Translations under genes and position numbers: made by a program
The notes under the pieces: generated by a model
Told to the model about the DNA's origin: nothing
Database searches by the model: none
Seen by the model: the letters and a program-made list of their open reading frames with translations, nothing else
DNA from: Alkalihalobacillus sp. YIM B00296
GTDB taxonomy: Bacteria; Bacillota; Bacilli; Bacillales; Fictibacillaceae
Direction: 5' to 3'
Assembly (NCBI RefSeq): GCF_020179385.1
Contig: NZ_JAIBLJ010000010.1
Coordinates: 58,563 to 122,562, forward strand
Length of the DNA: 64,000 nucleotides
In this document: in pieces, positions 45,684 through 55,161 of the stretch
How positions within the stretch are numbered: the first letter of the stretch is position 1
Layout: each line of letters opens with the position of its first letter

Positions 45684-46946
45684 TTATTGAGTGTTCACCT
45701 TCGGACTTTCGACAGGCAGACAGACCGTCACCTCAGTACCGACATTCGGTTCACTTCTATAGCTTACTTTCCCGTTCATCGATTGGATGATTCTAAGTGA
45801 AACGGTGGTCCCTAGCCCAGTTCCTTTGTCTTTAGTCGTGTAGAACAACGTTCCAATCCGATCAAGTTGCTCTTTATTCATGCCTTTACCCGTATCTGTA
45901 ACATTTACAATTACATGATTTCCAGAATGCTTTACACCGATCGTCACGGTATCGCCTTCTCTAGTCGCTTCAATTGCGTTTTTGACGAAATTGACCAGGG
46001 CCTGCTTCAGCTGGTTCCGGTCCGTTTTTACAAGGTAATTGGAATCAAATTCATTGATGAGTTCCACACCTTGTTTTACAGCGAGTGCATCCATCAGAAA
46101 CATCACTTCATATATCACATCTGACAATCGGAACGTTTCGATTTTCTTGAATTCCGGCTTGGCGAAATTCAAATAATCATTGATGATCGCTTCAGCCCGT
46201 CCCAATTCACTAAGGACGAGTGGAATATATTCATTGCTGTCACCTTTTCTTTCAGCCTTCATCATTTGAAGGAAGCCTTTTACAACTGTGAGCGGATTAC
46301 GTACCTCATGAGCGATGGATGCGGCAAGTTCCCCTAACGTATTCAATTTTTCAGATCGCTGGATTTCCTGCTTCATGATATGCCGCTCGATGACCATTTC
46401 ATTCAACATGGCAGCAAATCCGATTCCAATAATCTGGATCGTTCCGAAAAGGACAATATTGATGAGGATTTCTTTGTTCGTTGAAAACCCTTGATTTAAT
46501 ATGTAAGCTAACAGAATTCCCAGCATGACAAAGGCAGGCCAACTGCCAATGACAATCGCCATTGTTACCCGCTTCCTCGGATTGTATTTCATGAATTTTT
46601 TTGCAAAAAGAAATGGGAGCACTGCTGCCATAATACCGCTTATGTAACCGAATAGCAGAGCATCTCCACCTAGAAATGTCCTGGTAATCAATATGGACCC
46701 CAATACGATTCCGCCAGAAATAGGCCCGCCATATAAACAAGCCAAAACGAGCGGAACATACCGGAAATCCCAATAAAGACCGTAGTTATAATATGCAAAA
46801 ACCATACAAAGAAACGCCGCAAAGCCATGTAAGAGCCCATAGCAGTATGGGGACTGATCAATGCGACGTTTTTGACACAAAACACCATATATAAGAACAG
46901 GGACAAGGAAAATCAATACATGAAGCAATAGCTTTTCAGCAAGCAT
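45684..46946 (-). CDS. KinB-like membrane sensor histidine kinase
   Basis: 420 aa from MLAEKL. Six transmembrane helices of the 5TM-Lyt type (about 1-190), then HisKA (SEKLNTLGELAASIAHEVRNPL) and HATPase_c (NFVKNAIEATREG, DTGKGMNKEQ, GTGLGTTVSLRII). This layout is that of sporulation kinase KinB in Bacillus. No response regulator is adjacent, consistent with feeding a phosphorelay. Start ATG at 46946 is favoured over four codons upstream. Confidence 0.85.
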   Translation of the reverse strand: MLAEKLLLHVLIFLVPVLIYGVLCQKRRIDQSPYCYGLLHGFAAFLCMVFAYYNYGLYWDFRYVPLVLACLYGGPISGGIVLGSILITRTFLGGDALLFGYISGIMAAVLPFLFAKKFMKYNPRKRVTMAIVIGSWPAFVMLGILLAYILNQGFSTNKEILINIVLFGTIQIIGIGFAAMLNEMVIERHIMKQEIQRSEKLNTLGELAASIAHEVRNPLTVVKGFLQMMKAERKGDSNEYIPLVLSELGRAEAIINDYLNFAKPEFKKIETFRLSDVIYEVMFLMDALAVKQGVELINEFDSNYLVKTDRNQLKQALVNFVKNAIEATREGDTVTIGVKHSGNHVIVNVTDTGKGMNKEQLDRIGTLFYTTKDKGTGLGTTVSLRIIQSMNGKVSYRSEPNVGTEVTVCLPVESPKVNTQ

Positions 46947-47110
46947 GTATACCTCCATTAAATAATCAGGACATCCATACTAGTAATACGACACCTGAAA
47001 TAATTATCCTTTTTCCATATAAATATTTTTACAATATTTTCAAAGATAAACATGAAATCCTACCTAAACAACACAAATACTAGAAGAAAAATAGTCAAAA
47101 AGGCCAGTTC

Positions 47111-47206
47111 CTGGCACCGATGGAAATCCCTTCTGTCCCAAGGCTTCTGAAATGGTGCCTGGCACCGATGTAAACCCCTTCTGCCCCAAGGCTTCTGAAA
47201 TGGTGC
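47111..47206. repeat. Two 48-bp tandem units with GGCACC/GGTGCC palindromic joints
   Basis: CTGGCACCGATG and AAGGCTTCTGAAATGGTGC recur at 48-bp spacing (47111, 47159), with a third start at 47207. The junction TGGTGCCTGGCACC is an inverted repeat. REP-like. Confidence 0.65.
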
Positions 47207-47233
47207 CTGGGTACATTAATTAATAAGTACATT

Positions 47234-47270
47234 AAAAAAAGTACCAGCAGGAGGAGTGCTGGTACTTTTT
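47234..47270 (-). terminator. Terminator of Asn-rich small protein gene
   Basis: AAGTACCAGCA / TGCTGGTACTT arms and TTTTTTT on the minus strand. Confidence 0.85.
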
Positions 47271-47277
47271 GCTTAGG

Positions 47278-47484
47278 TTAGCATTGGTCGTCGTTATTAT
47301 CGTCTTCTACGCCACCGATTGCGTCAAGTAGACGTTCAATATCAACACCTGTCGCTGCAAAAGCGATCGCTTTATCACGTTTAGCTTTCGCGAAAGCTAC
47401 TGCTCGTTTCTTACGGTCATTATTATTGTTCGTCCCTGTACCGGCAACGTTATTACCGTTATTGTTGTTATTAAAGAATCCCAT
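47278..47484 (-). CDS. Asn-rich small protein
   Basis: 68 aa from ATG 47484 with a perfect AGGAGGTG site. N-terminal poly-Asn (FFNNNNNGNN, TNNNND), a basic Ala/Lys helix (KKRAVAFAKAKRDKA), then an acidic end with Cys. Strong terminator. Spore-coat-like composition is suggestive only. Confidence 0.6.
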   Translation of the reverse strand: MGFFNNNNNGNNVAGTGTNNNNDRKKRAVAFAKAKRDKAIAFAATGVDIERLLDAIGGVEDDNNDDQC

Positions 47485-47499
47485 ACCTTTCACCTCCTT

Positions 47500-47859
47500 T
47501 TAATCCAGAGAGTTTTGAATTGTACATTGTGAAGTCCCTGTTATCATCTGGGTATATTACAGTTTAATTGTTTTCGAAATTACCCCCTGGTTCACTTTCC
47601 GATTAGTGCTGCAACATCAACTGCACATTTATACAACGCTTCATCGATCACCTCCCTGAAAACCGACTAATCCTAGACTTACTGGTTTTTAATAGAACCA
47701 GCGCTTGTCCGACTCTAGTAAATAAAATTCTAGATTCTACTATTTTTAGTGCTTGAGGTGCAAAACCGCCTTTCCTTTGCATAGAAAATAGAAATCGATC
47801 ACTAGAGAAGACAGAATGCAGGTTTTAAGGATGTTCTTTCACGCGGGTCGAAACTTGAG
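47500..47859. other. Intergenic region
   Basis: Between two small minus-strand genes. A short GGGAGGTGATCGATG near 47640-47660 could start a 13-19 codon peptide, but nothing convincing. No other feature. Confidence 0.35.
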
Positions 47860-48120
47860 CTATGGAAACTCAATAGGAGGAGGTGGAGTAAGTCTTCGGA
47901 CCGGTAATCGATATTCTTCGAAGACATTGGTAATGGCAGTTGCAATCGCTGTTGCTGTCGGGTCGTCGCCAATTGCAACAGATAATGCAGCTGCAAGATC
48001 TTTTTCTCGGATCGCTACTGCAGCAGCAGATGGACCTCCTTCTTTCAACGCTGCCATTGCCGTTTCAACTGCAGCGTCGATTGCTGCTCTTATTTCTTCT
48101 TCACGATTCCCAAGACTCAT
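47860..48120 (-). CDS. Ala-rich 86-aa hypothetical protein
   Basis: ATG at 48120 behind AAAGGAGG. Very Ala-rich amphipathic sequence (AAIDAAVETAMAALKEGG, AAALSVAIGDDPTATAIATAI) ending PPPPIEFP. No signal peptide. Possibly related by composition to the Asn-rich neighbour (shared Ala/Val helix). Function unknown. Confidence 0.55.
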   Translation of the reverse strand: MSLGNREEEIRAAIDAAVETAMAALKEGGPSAAAVAIREKDLAAALSVAIGDDPTATAIATAITNVFEEYRLPVRRLTPPPPIEFP

Positions 48121-48269
48121 ACTTGTAAGCCTCCTTTTGTACTAGGAGTAATACTAGTATATTGAGAATGGAAGATTTCGTAACGGTCAATAGACTAGAT
48201 TCATAGAATTTTTTCATAGTCATTTATGGATTTTTCTAAAACCTGCGTCCTTATGCATAAAGTCGAAAT

Positions 48270-48311
48270 AAAAAAAGGACCGTCCCATAAGTGCCTGACT
48301 TCACCGGTCCT
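48270..48311 (-). terminator. Terminator of the subtilase gene
   Basis: AGGACCG / CGGTCCT arms with TTTTTTT on the minus strand; beside it a GTGTCAGACACC palindromic motif. Confidence 0.7.
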
Positions 48312-48388
48312 AACAACATTCGTTGTGTTAGTGGTGTCTGACACTATTTTAGGACAGCTCCCTTTTAAAAGTAGATTGCAAATGAACG

Positions 48389-49590
48389 CTAGTATCTTAC
48401 AGCATTGTAAGAGTTGATTCTTCCATGAGAGAAATAGTAGCCTGTACCACTGATGTTGTCAGCTGTATTTTCGATAGCGGCACGGACTTGAGAGTTGTTA
48501 CGCCCTTGTCCTGCCAACAAACCTACAAGAACAGCAACATGTGGAGATGCCATTGACGTTCCAGACAAGTAAACGTAACGGTTATCCGGATATGTCGATG
48601 CAATGTCGACACCAGGTGCTGCCACATCTACCCATGAACCATAGTTAGAGAAAGAAGCCAGGTTGTCATAACGATCGACCGCCGCAACCGCGATGACATT
48701 CGAATATGAAGCTGGCTCGAATGTCGTGCTCACACCATCATTACCTGCAGCTGCAATAAGGACAGATCCTTTATTCCAAGCATAATTGACAGCATCTTCA
48801 AGCGTCTTTGTATCACAGTTACAACCTAATGATAGATTGATAACCTCTGCTCCAGTATCAGCCGCATATCGAATGCCATCTGCGATATCAGCGAGTGAAC
48901 CGCCTCCATTTGCATCCAACACACGTACTGCAAGAATGTCAGTGTTTGGAGCCATTCCTGCTACCCCTCGGGAATTATTCGTTTCAGCAGCAGCCGTTCC
49001 AGCGACGTGCGTGCCATGTCCGTTCAGGTCCATCGGCGTCCAATCGTTGTCGACGAAATCGTATCCTCGGATTGTTTTACCGTCCAAGTCAGGATGGTTG
49101 TAATCGACTCCAGTATCAAGAACGGCGATTTCTTGATTGCTGCTTCCTTAGCAATATCCCAGGCTCTCGGTGTATCTGTATTTTGCGGACCATATTGATA
49201 GCTATAATACGTATCATTCGGTGTCCAATTCACTTTAAAAGAATAGTTCGGCTCAGCGTACTCCACATTTGGATTTTTCTAAAGCGCTCTAACAGCCGCT
49301 TCAACATTTCCAACTTTTAAAACTTTGAAGTCAGATTTTACAGGGTCATCATCAGTTACTTCTTTTGCTCCGATTTTACTCAACGCATTACTTTGAGCAG
49401 ATTTCGCAGCCTTGTCTTTGAACTTGACGATGACTTCCCCCTTTACATACTTTCCTGCTTCATCAGAGGCATTGAGGACATTTGACTTTTCTGGTGCTTC
49501 CAGCTGATCACTGACTGCAGCCTCCCCTACAATTGGAAAAAGTGCAATTGACGCAGCGAGTGACAGTGTAGCAAGTTTTCTGAATTTCAT
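48389..49590 (-). pseudogene. Broken S8 subtilisin-family protease
   Basis: From ATG 49590: signal peptide (MKFRKLATLSLAASIALF), inhibitor-type propeptide (VKGEVIVKFKDKAAKSAQ) to residue 103, then an in-frame TAG (49279-49281) where AAG-like KNPNVEYAEPNY continues in the same frame. A missing G in AAGGGAAGC near 49150 shifts the frame before AVLDTGVDYNHPDL. The catalytic domain is otherwise complete to 48389: Asp in LDTGV, His in GHGTHVAGT, oxyanion AAAGNDG, Ser in LSGTSMASPH. Without the two lesions it would be a ~400 aa secreted protease. Confidence 0.85.
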
Positions 49591-49841
49591 CCTATTTCCT
49601 CCCTAAAAATGTATTCATAAACAAATTCAGTCAAATAATTCTAATTCCTGCATAATCGATATTGGGAAACATCAGGTAATTTCAGCATAAAAATCATGGT
49701 TGAACAGTGTCTTTTTTCCCAATATAATAAGATTAGTTACTTTCCAAACCGAACCAATTAACTGAGTATTCGTGCTCATCCTATGAACGATTTTGAGTTA
49801 CAATGTACATAAGGACATATTTGAAAAAATCGGGGGCTGGA

Positions 49842-50547
49842 CATTTGAAGATAATAAGAAGAATCGGTTTCATTTCGATTGCCCTCATTGTAGTCGTTCT
49901 TTCAGTCGCCATTTTCTTAAGAAACGGAATCATCTTGGATTCACTTGGTGTGCACTTTGACAACAACCGTTCAAATACCACAATCCCATTCCTCTGTCGA
50001 TGAAAATCATAATGGTGTCCCGGATCCGATCGATATCGTAAATGCAGCGAGAAAAGAAGTAGAACAACGGACCAACTATAAAAGCGCTTACTATTCTGGA
50101 GGCTATCCTCCAGATGATGAGGGCGTATGTACAGATGTGATCTGGCGTGGATTGATGGGGGCTGATATTCCATTAAAAGAACTTATGGATGAAGATATCG
50201 CCGAGCATACGGATCTATATCCAAGGGTCAATAATACCCCTGATCCGAACATTGATTTTCGACGAGTTCCTAATCAATTCGTCTTTTTCGAACGATTTAC
50301 CGAATCCTTGACGACAGTGCTTATACCTGGTAATACGGAAAATCTGAAACAGTGGCAGCCTGGTGATATCGTCATATTCCTGGATGGCTTCCATCATGTA
50401 GCCATCATTTCTGACAAACGAACGAAAGATGGTATACCCTATGTCATCCATAACAACCAACCTTTTGCTGCTGAAGTGAAACTTACTTCCTTCAGAACAC
50501 CGATTGCCGGACATTACAGATGGAAATATGGAAGTTTACAAGATTAG
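49842..50547 (+). pseudogene. DUF1287 protein split by a frameshift
   Basis: The N-terminal frame has a membrane anchor (RIGFISIALIVVVLSVAIFL) and runs to 50003; the DUF1287 body is in another frame from about 49955 (SSVDENHNGVPDPIDIVNAAR, GVCTDVIWRG, PDPNIDFRRVPN, DIVIFLDGFHHVAIIS). A single-base loss between 49950 and 49975 joins them. Family members are predicted wall-associated NlpC-like Cys enzymes (conserved C in GVCTDV, H in HHVAI). Start ambiguous (TTG near 49842 or ATG 49803). Confidence 0.7.
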
Positions 50548-50564
50548 AGACATAAAACACAAAA

Positions 50565-50599
50565 AAAGCTGGTTGAAACCGAAACCAGCTTTCCTTTTG
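50565..50599 (+). terminator. Terminator
   Basis: AAGCTGGTT / AACCAGCTT arms followed by TCCTTTT. Confidence 0.75.
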
Positions 50600-50725
50600 T
50601 CATTTTCCCTCCAAAATACCATGGACCCCTACTAGAATGGACTGAAACGCTAGAGATTACTATAGTCCGCTCTCTTTTTTCAACATCTAAAAAGGAACTT
50701 CCAGGGGCCCTCTTATTCTGCATTC

Positions 50726-51784
50726 TTAAATACCAAAAATCCGTGTTTTAATTTCATTGATCACATCGGATGTCGTCGCATTCCCTTTCAAATCTGGGGT
50801 TTTCACACCATCGGCAAGCACTTCTTCTACAACCTTCAATAAAAGATCAGCGGCTTTTTTCTCTCCTAGATGCTCCAGCATCATTTTTCCTGTCCAGATC
50901 TGCCCGATCGGGTTTGCAATCCCTTTTCCGACGATATCTGGGGCAGACCCGTGAACAGGTTCGAACATGGATGGATATTTGCCGTTCAAGTTGATGTTCC
51001 CTGCAGGTGCTACCCCGATACTCCCCATGATTGCAGCGCCGATATCACTCAGGATATCCCCGAACAGATTGCTGGCTGCAATAACATCAAATGACTCAGG
51101 TTTCGTCACAAAGAATGCCGATAAAGCATCGATATGAGTCGATTCTACTTCAACATCTGCGTAACCTACAGCCACTTCCTTTACTGTCTTATCCCAGAAT
51201 GGCATTGAGTGGACGATGCCATTGGATTTTGTGGCACTTGTCACCTTGCCATTCCTCTGTTTTGCAAGCTCGAACGCAAACCGCAAAACCCGTTCAGTCG
51301 CTTTTTTCGTAAAAACAGCATTCTGGATCGCGATTTCATCCTGACCTCGGTGAATCGTACCGCCAACCTCGCTGTATTCTCCTTCACTGTTTTCACGGAC
51401 AATGACAAAATCAAAGCCATTCGGATACTTTAGAGGCGACTCAATCCCCGGTAATTGCTTAGCCGGTCTCATATTGATGACCTGTTCGAATTCCCGCCGT
51501 ATCTTGATCAAAAGCCCCCAGAGGGAAACATAATCCGGGACAAGTTTCGGGTTTCCGACCGCTCCTAAGAAAACAGCGTCATGCTGTGCCAGCTGGTCGA
51601 TACCGTCCTCAGGCATCATCATACCATGTTCAAGATAATAGTCGCAGCTCCATGGATAATGGCTGTACGCCAATTTGAAACCGCCATGCACCTCAGCCAA
51701 TGCATCTAACACTTCCAACGTCCCTGGCATGACTTCAGTGCCGATCCCATCGCCTGGCACGACACCGATTTTATAAGTTTTCAT
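50726..51784 (-). CDS. Tartrate dehydrogenase / YcsA-type decarboxylating dehydrogenase
   Basis: 352 aa isocitrate/isopropylmalate dehydrogenase fold: PGDGIGTEVMPG, FDFVIVRENSEGEYSEVGG, catalytic Lys-Asp DALSAFFVTKP, SDIGAAIMGSIGVAPAGNIN. The NSEGEYSEVGG and length fit the tartrate dehydrogenase (YcsA/TtuC) clade rather than LeuB. NAD+/Mn2+ dependent; substrate by family only. Confidence 0.85.
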   Translation of the reverse strand: MKTYKIGVVPGDGIGTEVMPGTLEVLDALAEVHGGFKLAYSHYPWSCDYYLEHGMMMPEDGIDQLAQHDAVFLGAVGNPKLVPDYVSLWGLLIKIRREFEQVINMRPAKQLPGIESPLKYPNGFDFVIVRENSEGEYSEVGGTIHRGQDEIAIQNAVFTKKATERVLRFAFELAKQRNGKVTSATKSNGIVHSMPFWDKTVKEVAVGYADVEVESTHIDALSAFFVTKPESFDVIAASNLFGDILSDIGAAIMGSIGVAPAGNINLNGKYPSMFEPVHGSAPDIVGKGIANPIGQIWTGKMMLEHLGEKKAADLLLKVVEEVLADGVKTPDLKGNATTSDVINEIKTRIFGI

Positions 51785-52067
51785 CTCCAGCCCTCCTATG
51801 GATTCAATCTTTTATTTTTCGATAGTATCCAAAACCTATTGCTTTAATCATCATAAACTAGTAAATGGGGTAACAGCAATTCAATAGGTTTTTTGACATA
51901 AAGGTATTGAGTATGAAAAGTACCTATCTTATACGATAGTATTGCGCATCAAGGGAGAGGCCTCCAATGATACGTAAAGCTTAGAAGGGGTAGAGGTAGG
52001 ATCAATTACTTTTATGGTCATCACTTCATTAAATAAAAAAATGACTTGAGTTTCCATTTAGGTGCAT
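51785..52067. other. Intergenic region
   Basis: Contains a possible promoter (TACGATAGT), GGGAGAGG and a five-codon start ATGATACGTAAAGCT then stop; it may be a vanished GNAT gene start, not supportable further. Confidence 0.3.
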
Positions 52068-53237
52068 TTAGCGGAAACGACGGAAGTATGATTGTATATC
52101 TCCAGTTAACAAATCTGGGGTCTCCAAAGCGGCAAAATGACCACCACGGTCGAACTCGGTCCAGTGAACGATGTCGTACTGACGCTCAGCGAGATGCCGT
52201 ATAGGGAGCACAATATCATATGGGAAAACTGCCACTCCCAACGGTACAGAGCAAGGCAGAGGACCACGCTTGCCTATTGTATTTTCATAATATAGTCGCG
52301 CTGACGAGCCTGCGGTCCTGGTGAGCCAATAGATCATGACGTTAGTAAGCAGATAATCGACTGCAACAGAGATTTTTGGATCTGTCCATTCGATGAACTT
52401 TTCTGCAATCCAAGCTAACTGTCCAATAGGTGAATCCGTAAGCGCATAGGAAAGTGTCTGCGGCTTTGTTGATTGAAGCACCATGTAGCCAGCCGGAGTA
52501 GCTAAGTAACTCTTCATCTGTTCGATTCTAGCTTCATCCTTATTAGATAGACTATTGAGTTCTCCAGTTGGAACAGTGGGTAAATAGTTTAAGTGTACAC
52601 CACAGACGTGTTTAGAATCGACTGTACCTAAGTTACGAGAAATCGCTGAACCCCAATCACCACCTTGTGCTCCATACCTGTCATAGCCTAGCCGTCTCAT
52701 CAACTCAGCCCAGGCAAGAGCAATTCGGTTTACATTCCAGCCTGATTCAAGAGTAGGACCAGAGAAACCATAGCCAGGGATCGATGGAATAACCAAATGA
52801 AAGGCATCGGTCGGATTACCACCATAGGCTTTCGGATTGGTAAGTGGTCCGATTACATCTAGAAACTCCACAATCGAGCCAGGCCACCCATGGGTTAGAA
52901 TCAGTGGAAATGCGTTCTTTTCAGGTGAACGAACATGCAAAAAATGCACATTTGCACCATCAATCGTTGTGGTGAATTGAGGAAACTTATTCAACCGAGA
53001 CTCATGCTTACGCCAGTCATATGAGGTACGCCAATACTCCGATATATCTCTCAAATAATCAATCGAAACACCATAGTCTCTATCTACGTTAGGTAGCTCA
53101 TCAGGCCACCGGGTATGGGTTAGGCGAGCTTGTAAATCATCTAGCTCTTTTTGGGAGATTGCAATGCGAAATGGTCGGATGGAAGTATCATTATTACTGG
53201 TATTGCTCTTTCCGAATTCTTGTTTTGATGTACCCAC
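52068..53237 (-). CDS. Epoxide hydrolase family protein
   Basis: 389 aa alpha/beta hydrolase with the epoxide-hydrolase N-terminal lid (RIAISQKELDDLQARLTHTRWPDE), oxyanion HGWPGS, Asp nucleophile in GAQGGDWGSA, and His in FDRGGHFAALE. Microsomal EH-like length. Opens epoxides to diols; substrate unknown. The MarR regulator upstream is on the same strand, 141 nt away, and may control it. Confidence 0.87.
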   Translation of the reverse strand: MGTSKQEFGKSNTSNNDTSIRPFRIAISQKELDDLQARLTHTRWPDELPNVDRDYGVSIDYLRDISEYWRTSYDWRKHESRLNKFPQFTTTIDGANVHFLHVRSPEKNAFPLILTHGWPGSIVEFLDVIGPLTNPKAYGGNPTDAFHLVIPSIPGYGFSGPTLESGWNVNRIALAWAELMRRLGYDRYGAQGGDWGSAISRNLGTVDSKHVCGVHLNYLPTVPTGELNSLSNKDEARIEQMKSYLATPAGYMVLQSTKPQTLSYALTDSPIGQLAWIAEKFIEWTDPKISVAVDYLLTNVMIYWLTRTAGSSARLYYENTIGKRGPLPCSVPLGVAVFPYDIVLPIRHLAERQYDIVHWTEFDRGGHFAALETPDLLTGDIQSYFRRFR

Positions 53238-53377
53238 CTTTTATCACTCCTATTATATAGATTTCTTATCAACTATTTAAAAAGCATAGCTCTTATTAGT
53301 TAATTAGTAACTGTAAATCTTCTTGTTGCCGTTTGAAAATAGAAATCATTCTCGTGGTTAATAGGTACCAGAATTTT

Positions 53378-53821
53378 TCATTCGTCTCCTTTGGTTTCAG
53401 CTAATGCATTCATAGACATTTGCTTTATCTTTTGTTTAAAGTCGTCCGCTTCTTCTATTGTAAGGTCTGTTGAAATGATTTGGGTCCAATAACTTAGTTT
53501 GGTCTTAATAAAATCGCGCATTTCTAATCCTTTTACTGTCAACGTGACCAAATATGCTCTACTGTCCAATGGATCACGGGTTCTGTGCAAATAACCGAGT
53601 TTTTCCAACCGACTGATTGCTCGTGTTGTTGCAGCTTTGTTAATGAAAAGATTGGCGGACAATTGCTCTTGAGAAATACCATCCCTTTCATACAGATTGA
53701 CTAAAAAAATATATTCAGACGAGTTAATATCGCAATCTTTCAATTCCCTGTTTAGATAAATTTGAAATTGACGGTGCAGTATTGAAATCCACCTAGCAAT
53801 ACTTTCATTTTCTTTTTTCAT
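53378..53821 (-). CDS. MarR-family transcriptional regulator
   Basis: 147 aa winged helix: recognition region LYERDGISQEQLSANLFINKAATTRAISRLEKLGYLHR, wing RDPLDSRAYLVTLT. Likely regulates the adjacent epoxide hydrolase gene; not proven. Confidence 0.85.
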   Translation of the reverse strand: MKKENESIARWISILHRQFQIYLNRELKDCDINSSEYIFLVNLYERDGISQEQLSANLFINKAATTRAISRLEKLGYLHRTRDPLDSRAYLVTLTVKGLEMRDFIKTKLSYWTQIISTDLTIEEADDFKQKIKQMSMNALAETKGDE

Positions 53822-53883
53822 CTACACACTCCTTTGCAAGTAATAAACTAACACCCTTACTCTACTCGACTAGGGGGAGCGTT

Positions 53884-54006
53884 TTAAAGAAAACTTGGCA
53901 AAGCCAAGCCTTGGCGACGGCTGAGCCTTAGCTGCACTTATACTTCGTTCGTAAACTTTTCTGCTACGTCGATTAGCTACATTGCTGAAAAGTTATACTT
54001 TCTTAA
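53884..54006. repeat. Dispersed MITE-like element, long copy
   Basis: Left end TTAAAGAAAACTTGGC, core GGCGACGGCTGAGCCTTAG, right end TATACTTTCTTAA. Shares ends and core with the short copy at 7435-7505. A Bacillaceae dispersed element with short terminal inverted repeats. Confidence 0.6.
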
Positions 54007-54012
54007 CGTATA

Positions 54013-54037
54013 AAAAAAGCAGGGGGTTCCCTGCTTA
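54013..54037 (-). terminator. Terminator of the siroheme cluster
   Basis: AAGCAGGG / CCCTGCTT arms with TTTTTTT on the minus strand. Confidence 0.8.
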
Positions 54038-54071
54038 ATCGATTACAGTTTTCTATTTACAATCACTTGCT

Positions 54072-55130
54072 TCAGATGGTTGTTGTCGGGATTGTTTTTG
54101 ATAATCGCTTCCATTTTTGGAGCTGTTGCAGCCCCTTTTGTGATTGGAGTTGTTCTTTTGCGATATTGATCCCTTCTAGGATGTTCGGGGCAGCCCCGAA
54201 CAAATGATAACGGACACCTGTGTTGAAGAGGAGTTGTTTATAATAGTAACTCAGATAGCCTGACCTTTCGCCACTCAATAAAGCGTTGATGATGTCTGCC
54301 TGTTCTTCAGAGGTCAATTTATCCTTCTCTGGAAGTTCCTCAAATAAACCGTAATCCTTAGGATTAACGATGAATGAATCAAGGATCCCGTCTTTGATCG
54401 TATAAATGAAACTATTTCTATAGACAGGTAGATCCTCAGAGCCTTCTACTCCTTGGACAATAAACACTCGTTTGAAGGACATTCCCTTGAATACAGGTGC
54501 TATTTTTATGATGGCGGTACGGTGGTATGCTCCCATCATAAGCGAATGCGCTGACGATAGATCCAATAGTTTTTCGACGGTGTTCATCAATGTCCTGACG
54601 CCGATTTCCTCACGGATAGACCGTAACATGACGAGTGGGGAGCAAAACCGATCGGTCCTTGCAAATCCGATATTAGCCGATCCAATCATCCTGGAAAGCG
54701 ATTCGTTATCATGATCTGTTCCGATACCTAACTCTTCTACTATTTCCCTAAGTGAAATTCCATACTTCGGAGGCAAGGAATCCGTTCCATGAAGGAAAGA
54801 TGGGAAATTGTTTGCAGCAAGCAGAATTGAGCAGGGAATCGTCACAGCGAATGAATTTCGTCCAGTATAAGGTCCTGCAAAATCAATCACTTTTTCACTA
54901 ATTGAATCTTGTATCCTCAGCTTCTCTGTCCGTTCCTGATAGGTATCAATAAATGCCAGAAGTTCATCTGCCGTTTCTGTTTTTAATCGTTGGGATACGA
55001 AATAAGCAGCAATTTGTGCATCAGTTGCTTTACCATCTACCATTAAACGGGCTGCATCTCTCGTTTCTGCATATGTGAGATCCCTTGATCCTCTTTTTCC
55101 TCTTGCCACTTCCTTAATCCATTGTTGCAT
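54072..55130 (-). CDS. TrpD2/YbiB-like glycosyltransferase family 3 protein
   Basis: 352 aa with the nucleoside-phosphorylase/TrpD fold N-domain (YAETRDAARLMVDGKATDAQIAAYFVSQRLKTET). The usual GTGGD anion loop is replaced (DFAGPYTGRNS), so true anthranilate phosphoribosyltransferase activity is unlikely. It is the last gene of the nitrite/siroheme cluster (nasD remnant, nirD, cobA, sirB), where Bacillus relatives carry such a protein. Function unknown. Confidence 0.7.
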   Translation of the reverse strand: MQQWIKEVARGKRGSRDLTYAETRDAARLMVDGKATDAQIAAYFVSQRLKTETADELLAFIDTYQERTEKLRIQDSISEKVIDFAGPYTGRNSFAVTIPCSILLAANNFPSFLHGTDSLPPKYGISLREIVEELGIGTDHDNESLSRMIGSANIGFARTDRFCSPLVMLRSIREEIGVRTLMNTVEKLLDLSSAHSLMMGAYHRTAIIKIAPVFKGMSFKRVFIVQGVEGSEDLPVYRNSFIYTIKDGILDSFIVNPKDYGLFEELPEKDKLTSEEQADIINALLSGERSGYLSYYYKQLLFNTGVRYHLFGAAPNILEGINIAKEQLQSQKGLQQLQKWKRLSKTIPTTTI

Positions 55131-55161
55131 GATATTCCCCTTTCAATAAATAACTTCAATT

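Noticed and set aside
51970..52065. Start of a GNAT gene (ATGATACGTAAAGCT)
   Set aside because: Only five codons then a stop; too little to call.
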